NCBI RefSeq assembly: GCF_014645895.1
Contig: NZ_BMMP01000016.1
Span: 1 to 64,000, forward strand
DNA: 64,000 nucleotides
Source of the DNA: Streptomyces daqingensis
GTDB lineage: Bacteria; Actinomycetota; Actinomycetes; Streptomycetales; Streptomycetaceae
Reading direction: 5' to 3'
Shown here: positions 53,400 to 61,021 of the stretch, piece by piece
Layout of the letters: each line of letters starts with the position of its first letter
Position numbering within the stretch: position 1 is the stretch's first letter
Notes under the pieces: model-generated
The model's database searches: none
Told to the model about the DNA's origin: nothing
Seen by the model: the letters and a program-made list of their open reading frames with translations, nothing else
Made by a program: the position numbers and the translations under genes

Positions 53400-54241
53400 G
53401 CCTCCTTGCCGGCGGCGGCCGGAACGGTGTCCACAGGTCCGCCGGGCTCCGGCCCGCCGGCCCCGCCGTCCTCGCCCGGCCCGCGCCCGGCGTCCCGGCC
53501 GCGCCGCGGCTTCCGGGCCCCCGCGCGCACCCACGGCGTCAGCAGCCGCTGCACCCCCAGCAGCAGCACGTCCGCGAGTACGGCCAGCAGCACGCAGATC
53601 ACGGACGCGGTCAGCACCTGCGCCTTGAAGAAGCTGTCCATGCCCTCGTAGATGAGGTTCCCGAGCCCGCCGAACCCGACGATCGCTCCGACCGTCGTCA
53701 GCGCCACCGCCGAGACCGTCGCGATGCGCAGGCCGGCCATCAACGCCGGGAGGGAGAGGGGGAGTTCCACTCCGAACAGCAGCCGGCCCGGCCCGTAGCC
53801 CATGCCGCGGGCGGCTTCCCTGGCGTCGTCGGGAACCGACTCCAGCCCGGCCAGGATGTTCCGTACGAGGACGGTGAGCGAGTACAGCACCAGCCCCGTC
53901 ACCACCACCGACGCGCCCACTCCGAACAGCGGCAGCAGCAGGGCGTACATGGCGAGCGAGGGAACGGTGTAGAGGATCGTGGTCAGCCCCAGCACGGGGC
54001 CGTACGCGCGCTGCCAGCGGCGGGCCGCGAGCGCCAGGGGGAAGGCGACGAGCAGCGCGAGCACCACGGAGACGACGGTGATCCACACGTGCTGCGCCGT
54101 GGCGTCGGCCAGTTCCTGGCCGCGGGAGGTCACGTACTCGGGGCAGATCCACTCGTTCGCGGAAAGGCAGTCACCACCGGCCTTCCCGGCCGCCCCGGCC
54201 AAGGCCGCGTCAGCGCCGTACAACCCGTCCACCCCGCTCAC
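53396..54241 (-). CDS. Betaine/choline-type ABC transporter permease 1
   Basis: The 281-residue permease starts with a periplasmic-facing stretch (GGDCLSANEWICPEYV with two cysteines, about 22-37) before the first helix at about 50-70. It carries EAARGMGYGPGRLLFGVELPLSLPALMAG, the EAA loop that docks the ATPase. The C-terminal 45 residues are disordered and Gly/Arg-rich. GTG at 54241 is used; another in-frame GTG three codons later is possible because the area is a short tandem repeat. It leads the three-gene minus-strand operon, divergent from the ATPase. Confidence 0.88.
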   Translation of the reverse strand: MSGVDGLYGADAALAGAAGKAGGDCLSANEWICPEYVTSRGQELADATAQHVWITVVSVVLALLVAFPLALAARRWQRAYGPVLGLTTILYTVPSLAMYALLLPLFGVGASVVVTGLVLYSLTVLVRNILAGLESVPDDAREAARGMGYGPGRLLFGVELPLSLPALMAGLRIATVSAVALTTVGAIVGFGGLGNLIYEGMDSFFKAQVLTASVICVLLAVLADVLLLGVQRLLTPWVRAGARKPRRGRDAGRGPGEDGGAGGPEPGGPVDTVPAAAGKEA

Positions 54242-54475
54242 CCCGCTCGCCGTGCACTCGTCCCGCCCTCGCTCGGGCGCCGCCCCTCACGCGGCGCTCG
54301 TGCGCGCCCGTAAGCATGACGGGAGACCTTACAGTCCGCTACCGGTGAGCGCCCCGAACTGCCACACTCCTGCAACACAGCCTTCATACGGGCCACGGCA
54401 CAATCCCCCCGGGGCCCCCGGAACGGGCGAGCGGCACCGGCCCCCGTCCTGCCGACGAGCGACGAGATTGAGACC

Positions 54476-55684
54476 ATGATCCGCTTCGAGAACGTCACAA
54501 AGCGCTATCCGGACGGCACCACGGCCGTGCACGACCTGTCACTCGAGGTCGCGGAGGGCGAACTGGTCACGCTCGTCGGGCCGTCCGGCTGCGGCAAGAC
54601 GACCACCATGAAGATGGTCAACCGCCTCATCGAGCCGTCGTCCGGGCGGATCCTCCTCGACGGCGAGGACATCTCCGCCGTCGACCCCGTCGAACTGCGG
54701 CGCCGCATCGGTTACGTCATCCAGCAGGTCGGCCTCTTCCCGCACAAGACCGTCCTCGAGAACACCGCGACGGTCCCCTACCTGCTGGGCTGGTCGAAGG
54801 CCGAACGCCGCGAACGGGCGGCCGAGCTGCTGCAACTCGTCGGTCTCGACCCCGCCCGCTACGGCGACCGGTACCCGGACCAGCTCAGCGGCGGGCAGCG
54901 GCAGAGGGTCGGGGTGGCCCGCGCTCTCGCCGCCGACCCGCCGGTGCTGCTGATGGACGAGCCGTTCGGCGCGGTCGACCCCGTCGTGCGGGAGCACCTG
55001 CAGACCGAGTTCCTGAAGCTGCAGTCGACGCTCCACAAGACCGTCCTCTTCGTCACCCACGACATCGAGGAGGCCGTGCGCCTCGGCGACCGCATCGCCG
55101 TCTACGGCGACGGCCGCATCGAGCAGTTCGACCCCCCGGCGAAGGTGCTCGGCGCCCCCGCCACTCCGTACGTGGCGGACTTCGTCGGGGCCGACCGCGG
55201 GCTCAAGCGGCTCTCCGTCACCCCGATCGAGCGCGGCGACCTGGAGGCCCCGCCGGTCGTGCACCTCGACGACCCGCTCGACAAGGCCCGTGCCCGTATG
55301 CGCGCCGACGGCGCACGCTGGGCCGTGGTCCTCGACGATGCGGACGAACTGCACGGCTGGCTCTCCGCGGAGGCGGCGGGAGCCACTGGTGGGGACGGGG
55401 CGGAGGGCGCCACGGCGCAGGACGAGACCGCGGCTCCCGTGACCGTCGCCGACCACGCCCGCCGCATGGAGGCCTGGCTCCCCCTCGGCGCGCCCCTGAA
55501 GCAGGCGTTCAGCAGCATGCTCCAGCACGACGCGGGCTGGATCGCGGTGCTCGACGAAGCGGACCGCTTCGTCGGCGTCCTGACCCCCAGCCGCTTGCAC
55601 GAGGCGCTGCGCCGTTCGATCGACGCGGACGAACGGGACGTGAGCAGGGGCGAAGTCGAGCTGGAGACGGTGGCGGACGCCTGA
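54476..55684 (+). CDS. Betaine/choline-type ABC transporter ATPase with CBS-like domains
   Basis: The 402-residue protein energises the divergent permeases. Walker A GPSGCGKTT (about 36-44), Q-loop YVIQQVGLFPHKTV, signature LSGGQRQRVGVARAL and Walker B LLMDEPFGAVDP are all intact, and the IGYVIQQ and FPHKTVLEN segments are those of the OpuCA/ProV class. The C-terminal part (about 255-390) contains two CBS-like units: DDPLDKARARMRADGARWAVVLDDADEL and GAPLKQAFSSMLQHDAGWIAVLDEADRFVGVLT in pieces. CBS modules of OpuCA sense ionic strength or cyclic di-AMP in Firmicutes. Confidence 0.93.
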   Translation: MIRFENVTKRYPDGTTAVHDLSLEVAEGELVTLVGPSGCGKTTTMKMVNRLIEPSSGRILLDGEDISAVDPVELRRRIGYVIQQVGLFPHKTVLENTATVPYLLGWSKAERRERAAELLQLVGLDPARYGDRYPDQLSGGQRQRVGVARALAADPPVLLMDEPFGAVDPVVREHLQTEFLKLQSTLHKTVLFVTHDIEEAVRLGDRIAVYGDGRIEQFDPPAKVLGAPATPYVADFVGADRGLKRLSVTPIERGDLEAPPVVHLDDPLDKARARMRADGARWAVVLDDADELHGWLSAEAAGATGGDGAEGATAQDETAAPVTVADHARRMEAWLPLGAPLKQAFSSMLQHDAGWIAVLDEADRFVGVLTPSRLHEALRRSIDADERDVSRGEVELETVADA

Positions 55685-55779
55685 GCACCCGGCCCGGCCG
55701 CCGCCCCCGTCATGCCCTGTAGGGGCCGCGGCACGGGCCGGCCGGGTCGGTCGGCCTGGTCACAGAGCCGGGCCGCCGG

Positions 55780-55808
55780 TTGACCGCGGGTGGCCGCCGT
55801 GCTTCACT
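55780..55808 (+). promoter_or_regulatory. Promoter of the cysteine leader peptide/dioxygenase operon
   Basis: TTGACC (55780-55785), a 17-base spacer and TTCACT (55803-55808). The leader ATG at 55816 follows 7 bases after the -10 box, with no ribosome site, so the leader should be translated from a leaderless message. Confidence 0.65.
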
Positions 55809-55815
55809 CCAGCGC

Positions 55816-55902
55816 ATGAACGGCACCGAGCTGCATCCCTGGCGGAGGGTCCACCTGGACCTGCTCCGCTACGTGGGCTGCCTGTGTCGTCCGTCCTGCT
55901 GA
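55816..55902 (+). CDS. Cysteine-containing leader peptide (28 residues)
   Basis: The short ORF encodes 28 residues ending in CLCRPSC, with cysteines at positions 22, 24 and 28, the last just before the stop. Its RRVHLDLLR segment and terminal cysteines match the short peptides that precede sulfur genes in actinobacteria. Polycysteine leaderless ORFs of this kind act as cysteine-responsive attenuators in mycobacteria. Codons 26-28 and the stop (55891-55902) form the left arm of a hairpin whose right arm covers the ribosome site of the dioxygenase gene. A direct regulatory role is therefore likely. Confidence 0.75.
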   Translation: MNGTELHPWRRVHLDLLRYVGCLCRPSC

Positions 55903-55960
55903 TCGCTTCCTGCCATCGCGCGCCCGCCGGGCGCCGCACACCGATCACCCGCCAGGACGG
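55891..55960 (+). promoter_or_regulatory. Leader hairpin sequestering the dioxygenase ribosome site
   Basis: CCGTCCTG (55891-55898) is fully complementary to CAGGACGG (55953-55960), which contains the AGGA ribosome site five bases before the GTG at 55966. TGATCG (55900-55905) pairs with CGATCA (55942-55947), extending the stem. An inner hairpin GCGCCC/GGGCGC fills part of the loop. A ribosome reaching the leader stop codon would melt the stem and free the site. Confidence 0.6.
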
Positions 55961-55965
55961 TTCCC

Positions 55966-56568
55966 GTGTCATCTGCGTCTCCCGCACCCGCGTCCCCTCT
56001 GCCCGCCTCCGGTCCGCAGCCCGCGCCCGGAGCCGCCGGACCGGACCGCGGCCCCACGACGACGGCACCCGCCGCGGCGCCCAGCGAAGCCGAACTCCTC
56101 GACTTCGTACGGGCCACCGCCGCCGACGAGCAGCTCGTCGCCTCCCTCCCCCTCGACCCCGACGGCCGCACCTGGCTCCGCCTCAACGGCCCCGGCGGCA
56201 GCGAGGCATGGATCATCGGCTGGCCTCCCGGTACGGGCACCGGCTGGCACGACCACGGCGGCTCACGGGGTGCCTTCGCCACAGCCAGGGGGGAACTGAC
56301 GGAGGACTCTCTCGCCGCCCGCATCCCCACGGAGGGCTGGAAGACGCTGGAGCTCGCCGACGGCGTGGACCGCGAACGCCGGCTGTCCGCGGGCAGCGGC
56401 CGCGCATTCGGCCCGCACCACGTGCATCAGGTGCTCAACGAGTCGGACGGGACGCACGCCGTCTCCGTGCACGCCTACTACCCGCCGCTGCCGCTGATGC
56501 GCCGTTACAGCCGCACGGGAGCACTGCTGCGCCTGGAGCAGGTCGAGCGCCCGGGGGAGTGGGAATGA
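55966..56568 (+). CDS. Cysteine dioxygenase family protein
   Basis: It should oxidise cysteine (or a related thiol) to the sulfinate with non-haem iron. The 200-residue cupin has the two family motifs: GWHDHGGSRGAF with H95 and H97, and HHVHQVLN with the third ligand H154, followed by VSVHAYYPPL. A disordered Pro/Ala-rich N-terminus of about 40 residues precedes the cupin. The GTG at 55966 has AGGACGG five bases upstream. The stop overlaps the start of the rhodanese gene (ATGA). The leader peptide upstream suggests control by cysteine. Confidence 0.9.
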   Translation: MSSASPAPASPLPASGPQPAPGAAGPDRGPTTTAPAAAPSEAELLDFVRATAADEQLVASLPLDPDGRTWLRLNGPGGSEAWIIGWPPGTGTGWHDHGGSRGAFATARGELTEDSLAARIPTEGWKTLELADGVDRERRLSAGSGRAFGPHHVHQVLNESDGTHAVSVHAYYPPLPLMRRYSRTGALLRLEQVERPGEWE

Positions 56569-57047
56569 CGCGTCCGGAGCCCGCCGGCCACGGGCAGCCC
56601 GCCGGTCCCGCCGTGGAGCAGCCGCCCAGCCGCATCGACGCCTTGCTGGAGTCGGCCCGCTCCACCCTCGACGGGCGACTCACCCCGCAGGAGGCGGCAG
56701 ACGCCCAACGGGAGGGCGCCCTGCTGGTGGACATCCGCTACGCCGCTCTGAGGGACCGCGACGGCACCGTCCCCGGCGCCCTGGTCGTCGAACGCAACGA
56801 GCTGGAGTGGCGGCTCGACCCCACGTGCCCGCACCGCTCACCCGAGGCGACGGGCTCCGAGCTGCGGATCGTCGTACTGTGCAACGAGGGCTACGCGTCC
56901 AGCCTGGCCGCCCGGTCGCTCCGCGAACTGGGTCTGCACCGGGCGACGGACCTCGACGGCGGCTTCCAGGCGTGGCGTGCGGCCGGACTGCCCCTTCTGC
57001 CGCCGGTCCGCCCCGCGAAGGACGATCCGCCTACGCTGGAGACATGA
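56565..57047 (+). CDS. Rhodanese-like domain protein
   Basis: The 160-residue single rhodanese domain transfers or senses sulfane sulfur. ALLVDIRYAALRDRDGTVPGAL gives the first half of the fold and the active-site cysteine is C106 in VVLCNEGYASS; DGGFQAWRAAGLP ends the domain. It overlaps the cysteine dioxygenase gene by four bases at its start and folP by four at its end, so all are coupled. Together with the dioxygenase it probably handles excess cysteine and the persulfides derived from it. Confidence 0.92.
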   Translation: MTRPEPAGHGQPAGPAVEQPPSRIDALLESARSTLDGRLTPQEAADAQREGALLVDIRYAALRDRDGTVPGALVVERNELEWRLDPTCPHRSPEATGSELRIVVLCNEGYASSLAARSLRELGLHRATDLDGGFQAWRAAGLPLLPPVRPAKDDPPTLET

Positions 57048-57982
57048 ACCCCTCGCGTGGCCACGTAACCGGACTTCCCGAGTGGAACCGCTGTGCGGTG
57101 ATGGGGGTGGTCAACGTCACCCCCGACTCCTTCTCCGACGGCGGCAAGTGGTTCGACAGCGAGATCGCCGTCAAGCGCGGCCTCGACCTCGTCGCCGAGG
57201 GCGCCGACCTGGTCGACGTCGGCGGCGAGTCCACCCGGCCCGGGGCGCCCCGCGTGGACGAGAGCGAGGAGCTGCGCCGGGTGCTGCCCGTCGTCCGCGG
57301 CCTGGTCTCGGAGGACGTCCTCGTGAGCGTCGACACCATGCGCGCGTCCGTCGCGGAGGCCGCCGTCGAGGCGGGTGCCGTGATGGTCAACGACGTCAGC
57401 GGCGGCCTCGCAGACCCGCGGATGGTGCCGCTGGTCGCGGAGGCGCGGGTGCCGTTCGTGGTCATGCACTGGCGCGGCCAGTCCATCGACATGAACAACC
57501 GGGCCGTCTACGACGACGTGACGTCCGAGGTCGTCGGTGAGCTGCGGACGAGCCTCCGGCAGGCCGTCGACGGCGGCATCGCGCCGGAGCGCATCATCGC
57601 CGACCCCGGCCTGGGTTTCGCCAAGCAGGCCCAGCACGACCTGCGCCTCGTCGCCGAACTGGCCCGGCTGCGCGCCGAGTTGGGGCACCCCCTGCTGGTG
57701 GCCGCCTCGCGCAAACGGTTCCTGGGACACGTGCTGGCGGGCCCGGACGACACGGCTGTCCCACCCGCTCGCGAACGCGACGCGGCGACAGCCGCGGTCT
57801 CGGCCCTCGCCGCCCGCGAGGGCGCCTGGGCGGTACGGGTCCACGAGGTACGGGCCAGCGCCGACGCGGTCCGCGTCGCCCGCGCCGTCGAGGAAGCCGC
57901 GGACGGCGGCACCGCAGCGCCGGGGCGAGCCGGCCCCGGTCAGGCGGCCGGCACCGGCGCACGCGCGGGGCGGGCCCGGTGA
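57044..57982 (+). CDS. folP: Dihydropteroate synthase
   Basis: FolP condenses 6-hydroxymethyl-dihydropterin pyrophosphate with p-aminobenzoate and is the sulfonamide target. The 312-residue TIM barrel shows VMGVVNVTPDSFSDGG, GGESTRPGAPRVDE, VMVNDVSGG, ADPGLGFAKQAQHDL and AASRKRFLG. A short Gly/Ala-rich tail follows. Streptomyces often carry two FolP-like proteins; the intact pterin-binding residues suggest an active enzyme here. The ATG at 57044 overlaps the rhodanese stop, and its stop overlaps the NTF2-like gene start. Confidence 0.94.
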   Translation: MNPSRGHVTGLPEWNRCAVMGVVNVTPDSFSDGGKWFDSEIAVKRGLDLVAEGADLVDVGGESTRPGAPRVDESEELRRVLPVVRGLVSEDVLVSVDTMRASVAEAAVEAGAVMVNDVSGGLADPRMVPLVAEARVPFVVMHWRGQSIDMNNRAVYDDVTSEVVGELRTSLRQAVDGGIAPERIIADPGLGFAKQAQHDLRLVAELARLRAELGHPLLVAASRKRFLGHVLAGPDDTAVPPARERDAATAAVSALAAREGAWAVRVHEVRASADAVRVARAVEEAADGGTAAPGRAGPGQAAGTGARAGRAR

Positions 57983-58455
57983 GCCACGGGGCGAGCACCG
58001 ACATCGAGGCGGTCGAGGCCGCCAACACCGCCCTGTACGACGCGGTGGAGCACGCCGACCTCGACGCCCTGACCAACCTGTGGATGGACGACGGAGTCAG
58101 CGTCGTCCACCCGGGCTGGCCCACCCTCACCGGCCGTGAAGAGGTGCTGCGCTCCTACGCGCTCATCATGGCCAACACCGACTACGTGCAGTTCTTCCTC
58201 ACCGATGTGGACGTGTCGGTCCACGGCGACACCGCGCTCGTCAGCTGCACGGAGAACATCCTCAGCGGCGGTCCCGCCGAGGAGGACGGCTCCGCGGGCC
58301 CGCTGGTCGGCGGCCTCGTGGTGGCCACCAACGTCTTCCGCCGCACGGACGACGGACGGTGGAAGGTCTGGTCGCATCACGGCTCCCCCGTCCTCGTCGA
58401 GCGCGAGGACGAGGACGACGAGGACGGGCTCGACGACGGGGACGTCCACCTCTGA
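57979..58455 (+). CDS. NTF2-like (SnoaL/ketosteroid isomerase-type) protein
   Basis: The 158-residue product has the cone-like NTF2 fold pattern: EAVEAANTALYDAVEHADLDALTNLWMDDGVSVVHPGWPTLTGREEVLRSY in pieces, then alternating strands ending in VFRRTDDGRWKVWSHHGSPV, with a strongly acidic C-terminus (EREDEDDEDGLDDGD). It starts with a GTG overlapping the folP stop (GTGA). Proteins of this family are enzymes or binding proteins; the fixed place among folate genes suggests a role with a pterin or an early product, but none is established. Confidence 0.85.
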   Translation: MSHGASTDIEAVEAANTALYDAVEHADLDALTNLWMDDGVSVVHPGWPTLTGREEVLRSYALIMANTDYVQFFLTDVDVSVHGDTALVSCTENILSGGPAEEDGSAGPLVGGLVVATNVFRRTDDGRWKVWSHHGSPVLVEREDEDDEDGLDDGDVHL

Positions 58456-58637
58456 CCCGCTGCCGGGGACGGAGCCGGGTCCGGGTCCCGGGCGCTTCCG
58501 GCCGTCCGCACTGCGTTCGCGTCACCCCGGATGTGGGCAGTGCCACTCATTCGCGTCACCAGGGCGGAATCAGCGCGTGACACGCGACGCTGTCGGGTAG
58601 GCACCCGCCCCGGGTCGGCGCAGTCGTGGCTCGCGGG

Positions 58638-58643
58638 TACATT
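58638..58643 (+). promoter_or_regulatory. Candidate -10 box before folB
   Basis: TACATT, 86 bases before the folB start in a 273-base gap after the NTF2-like gene. It suggests that folB-folK form a separate unit. An 11-base direct repeat TTCGCGTCACC occurs upstream at 58516-58526 and 58550-58560. Confidence 0.35.
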
Positions 58644-58728
58644 CGAGGCGGAAATCAGCAGGATGTTCGAGCCGTGACGGCGCCAGACGCGTCAGGGCAC
58701 GGCCAGGACGCAGACGGGAGGGATTCGC

Positions 58729-59088
58729 GTGGACCGGGTCTCGCTGCGCGGCCTTCGGGTCCGCGGGCATCACGGAGTCCTCGAAAGGGAACGGGAGGAG
58801 GGTCAGATCTTCGTCGTGGACGTCGAGCTGAGCCTGGACACCCGGCCGGCCGCCGAAGCCGACGACCTGACCAGAACCGTGCATTACGGCGTACTCGCCG
58901 AGGAGATCGTCTCCGTCGTCGAGGGAGACCCCGTCGACCTGATCGAGACGCTCGCCCAGCGGATCGCCGACGTCTGCCTCGCACACGAACCGGTGCAGGA
59001 AGCCGAGGTGATCGTGCACAAGCCGGACGCACCGATCACCGTGCCCTTCGACGACGTGACCATCACTATCAAGCGGAGCCGCGCATGA
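58729..59088 (+). CDS. folB: Dihydroneopterin aldolase
   Basis: FolB cleaves dihydroneopterin to 6-hydroxymethyl-dihydropterin and glycolaldehyde. The 119-residue protein has the expected VSLRGLRVRGHHGVLERER start with the glutamate, NYG-like VHYGVLAEEI, and VIVHKPDAPI near the end with the catalytic lysine region. The GTG at 58729 has GGGAGG seven bases upstream. Its stop overlaps the folK start (ATGA), so the two act as a unit. Confidence 0.95.
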   Translation: MDRVSLRGLRVRGHHGVLEREREEGQIFVVDVELSLDTRPAAEADDLTRTVHYGVLAEEIVSVVEGDPVDLIETLAQRIADVCLAHEPVQEAEVIVHKPDAPITVPFDDVTITIKRSRA

Positions 59089-59681
59089 CGCCGAACAGTG
59101 ACCCGACCGTACAGCCGGTGCCGGCCTCCGTCGTGCACCAGGTCGACGCGGCAGACACCACTCTCCAGAACCCGCAGCAGGCGGTCATCGCGCTCGGCAG
59201 CAACGTCGGCAACCGCCTGGAGCGCCTGCAGAGCGCCGTCGACGCGCTCGCCGACACCCCGGGGCTCGCCGTCAAGGCGGTCTCCCCCGTCTACGAGACG
59301 GAGCCGTGGGGCGTGGAACCCGGCAGCCAGTCGTCGTACTTCAACGCCGTGGTCCTCGTACGCACGACCCTCCCGCCCGGCTCGCTGCTGGAACGCGGTC
59401 ACGCCATCGAAGAGGCGCTGGAGCGCGTACGCGACGAGCGCTGGGGACCGCGGACGATCGACGTCGACATCGTCGCCTACCAGGGCGTCGTCTCGGACGA
59501 CCCCAGGCTGACCCTGCCCCACCCCCGCGTGCACGAGCGTGCCTTCGTCCTCGTGCCGTGGCACGACGTCGACCCGGGTGCCGAGGTACCGGGCCGCGGC
59601 GCTGTCGCCGAACTCCTGGCCGGGCTGGGGAACGAGGGCGTCGCACCGCGCACGGACCTGGAACTCAGCCTGCCCGAGTAG
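59085..59681 (+). CDS. folK: 2-amino-4-hydroxy-6-hydroxymethyldihydropteridine pyrophosphokinase
   Basis: FolK transfers pyrophosphate from ATP to hydroxymethyl-dihydropterin, making the substrate of FolP. The 198-residue product shows IALGSNVGNRLERLQSAV, SPVYETEPWG, FNAVVLVRT, RWGPRTIDVDIV with the metal-binding aspartates, and LPHPRVHERAFVLVP. A 30-residue N-terminal extension precedes the fold. It overlaps folB by four bases. Confidence 0.96.
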   Translation: MTPNSDPTVQPVPASVVHQVDAADTTLQNPQQAVIALGSNVGNRLERLQSAVDALADTPGLAVKAVSPVYETEPWGVEPGSQSSYFNAVVLVRTTLPPGSLLERGHAIEEALERVRDERWGPRTIDVDIVAYQGVVSDDPRLTLPHPRVHERAFVLVPWHDVDPGAEVPGRGAVAELLAGLGNEGVAPRTDLELSLPE

Positions 59682-59695
59682 TCGTTGGGAACCCC

Positions 59696-60184
59696 GTGAA
59701 GGAACTGCGTATCCCTGTCCTGGCGGGCGTCTTCGTCGTCGCCGGGGTACTGGCCTGGGCGGCGTCGCGCCTGTGGAACTCGCTGGGCACCCTGCCCGGC
59801 GTCCCCTCCGCCTCGCCGATCGTTCTCGCCGTCATCGCGACGGTGCTGCTGGCCACCGCCCTGTCGCTGCGCTCCAGGCTCAAGGCCCAGCGGGAGAGGG
59901 TGCCGGGCGCCAAGGGCGTCGACCCGATGATGGCCGCGAGGGCCGTGCTCTTCGGCCACGCCAGCGCGCTCGTCGCGGCACTGGTCGCCGGCATCTACGG
60001 CGGGGTGGGGGTCTTCCTCCTGATGGACAGCTCGGAGGCCCCCGCGCGCCAGGACCAGACGGTGTACGCCGGTCTGGCCGTTCTGGCGGGCGTCGCCGTC
60101 GTCGCTGCCGCGGTCTTCCTGGAGCGGGTCTGCCGCCTCCCCGACGACGATGACGACAACCCCCCGGCCGCCACAGCCGCCTGA
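59696..60184 (+). CDS. DUF3180 family membrane protein
   Basis: The 162-residue protein has four membrane helices (about residues 7-24, 43-60, 87-110 and 122-143) and matches the DUF3180 actinobacterial family, which is regularly encoded after folK. Its tail ends with an acidic DDDDDN stretch. GTG at 59696 starts 15 bases after the folK stop, with only a weak GGGAA ribosome site. Function unknown; it is convergent with folE. Confidence 0.88.
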   Translation: MKELRIPVLAGVFVVAGVLAWAASRLWNSLGTLPGVPSASPIVLAVIATVLLATALSLRSRLKAQRERVPGAKGVDPMMAARAVLFGHASALVAALVAGIYGGVGVFLLMDSSEAPARQDQTVYAGLAVLAGVAVVAAAVFLERVCRLPDDDDDNPPAATAA

Positions 60185-60297
60185 CGCCGGCGCCTGAGCG
60201 GAACCCGCAGGCCCACGACGGGGCCGGTGCCTCTTCCCGGCAGCCGGAGTTCCGGCAGCCGGAGCGCGGCGCCCCCCGTCCGGCCCGCGGCCGGGGG

Positions 60298-60906
60298 TCA
60301 GCGCAGGATCAGGCTCATCGCCTCGGAGCGGGTCGCCGCGTCCCGCAGCTGCCCGCGTACGGCCGAAGTGACGGTCTTCGCACCGGGCTTGCGTATGCCG
60401 CGCATCGACATGCACATGTGCTCGCACTCCAGCACGACGATCACGCCGCGCGGTTCGAGTATCCGCATCAGCGACTCCGCTATCTGCGTGGTCAGCCGCT
60501 CCTGCACCTGCGGACGGCGCGCGTAGACGTCCACGAGCCGGGCCAGCTTCGACAGCCCCGTTATCTTGCCGTCGACGGACGGGATGTAGCCGACGTGGGC
60601 GACACCGTGGAACGGCACGAGATGGTGTTCGCACGTGCTGAACACCTCGATGTCCTTCACCAGGACCATCTCGTCGTGCCCCAGGTCGAACGTCGTCGTC
60701 AGCACGTCCTCCGGACGCTGGTGAAGACCGGCGAAGAGCTCCCTGTAGGCGCGCGCCACCCGGGCGGGCGTCTCCCTCAGCCCCTCACGCTCCGGGTCCT
60801 CCCCGACCGCCAGCAGGAGCTCGCGCACGGCGTCCTGTGCCCTCTTCTCGTCGAAGACACCTGCCGCGCTCTGGTCCTCTTCACCGAGCATCACCGGGTC
60901 GGTCAT
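60298..60906 (-). CDS. folE: GTP cyclohydrolase I
   Basis: FolE opens the folate pathway by converting GTP to dihydroneopterin triphosphate. The 202-residue protein has the zinc-site segment STCEHHLVPFHGVAHVGYIP, the LSKLARLVDVYARRPQVQERLT region and the GVIVVLECEHMCMSMRGIRKPG block. It is normal in length and should form the toroid decamer. GGAGCGAGG lies upstream of the ATG. It is the last gene on the minus strand after ftsH, separated by a hairpin. Confidence 0.97.
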   Translation of the reverse strand: MTDPVMLGEEDQSAAGVFDEKRAQDAVRELLLAVGEDPEREGLRETPARVARAYRELFAGLHQRPEDVLTTTFDLGHDEMVLVKDIEVFSTCEHHLVPFHGVAHVGYIPSVDGKITGLSKLARLVDVYARRPQVQERLTTQIAESLMRILEPRGVIVVLECEHMCMSMRGIRKPGAKTVTSAVRGQLRDAATRSEAMSLILR

Positions 60907-60940
60907 CTGTCGCCTCGCTCCTGGTACTGGTACAGCAATG

Positions 60941-60980
60941 AGCCGCGCCCCTCAGGTCGGACAACCCGGGGGGCGCGGCT
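60941..60980 (-). terminator. Hairpin between ftsH and folE
   Basis: AGCCGCGCCCC (60941-60951) and GGGGCGCGGCT (60970-60980) form a perfect 11-base stem in the 115-base gap. It may terminate ftsH transcription or attenuate folE. Confidence 0.6.
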
Positions 60981-61021
60981 GACATTCCACGGCCCGATGT
61001 GGGCCGTCACACACAGACCGG

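Noticed and set aside
60185..60297. Terminator between DUF3180 gene and folE
   Set aside because: Only GC-rich direct repeats (CCGGCAGCCGGA-like twice) are present; no clean stem-loop could be defined.
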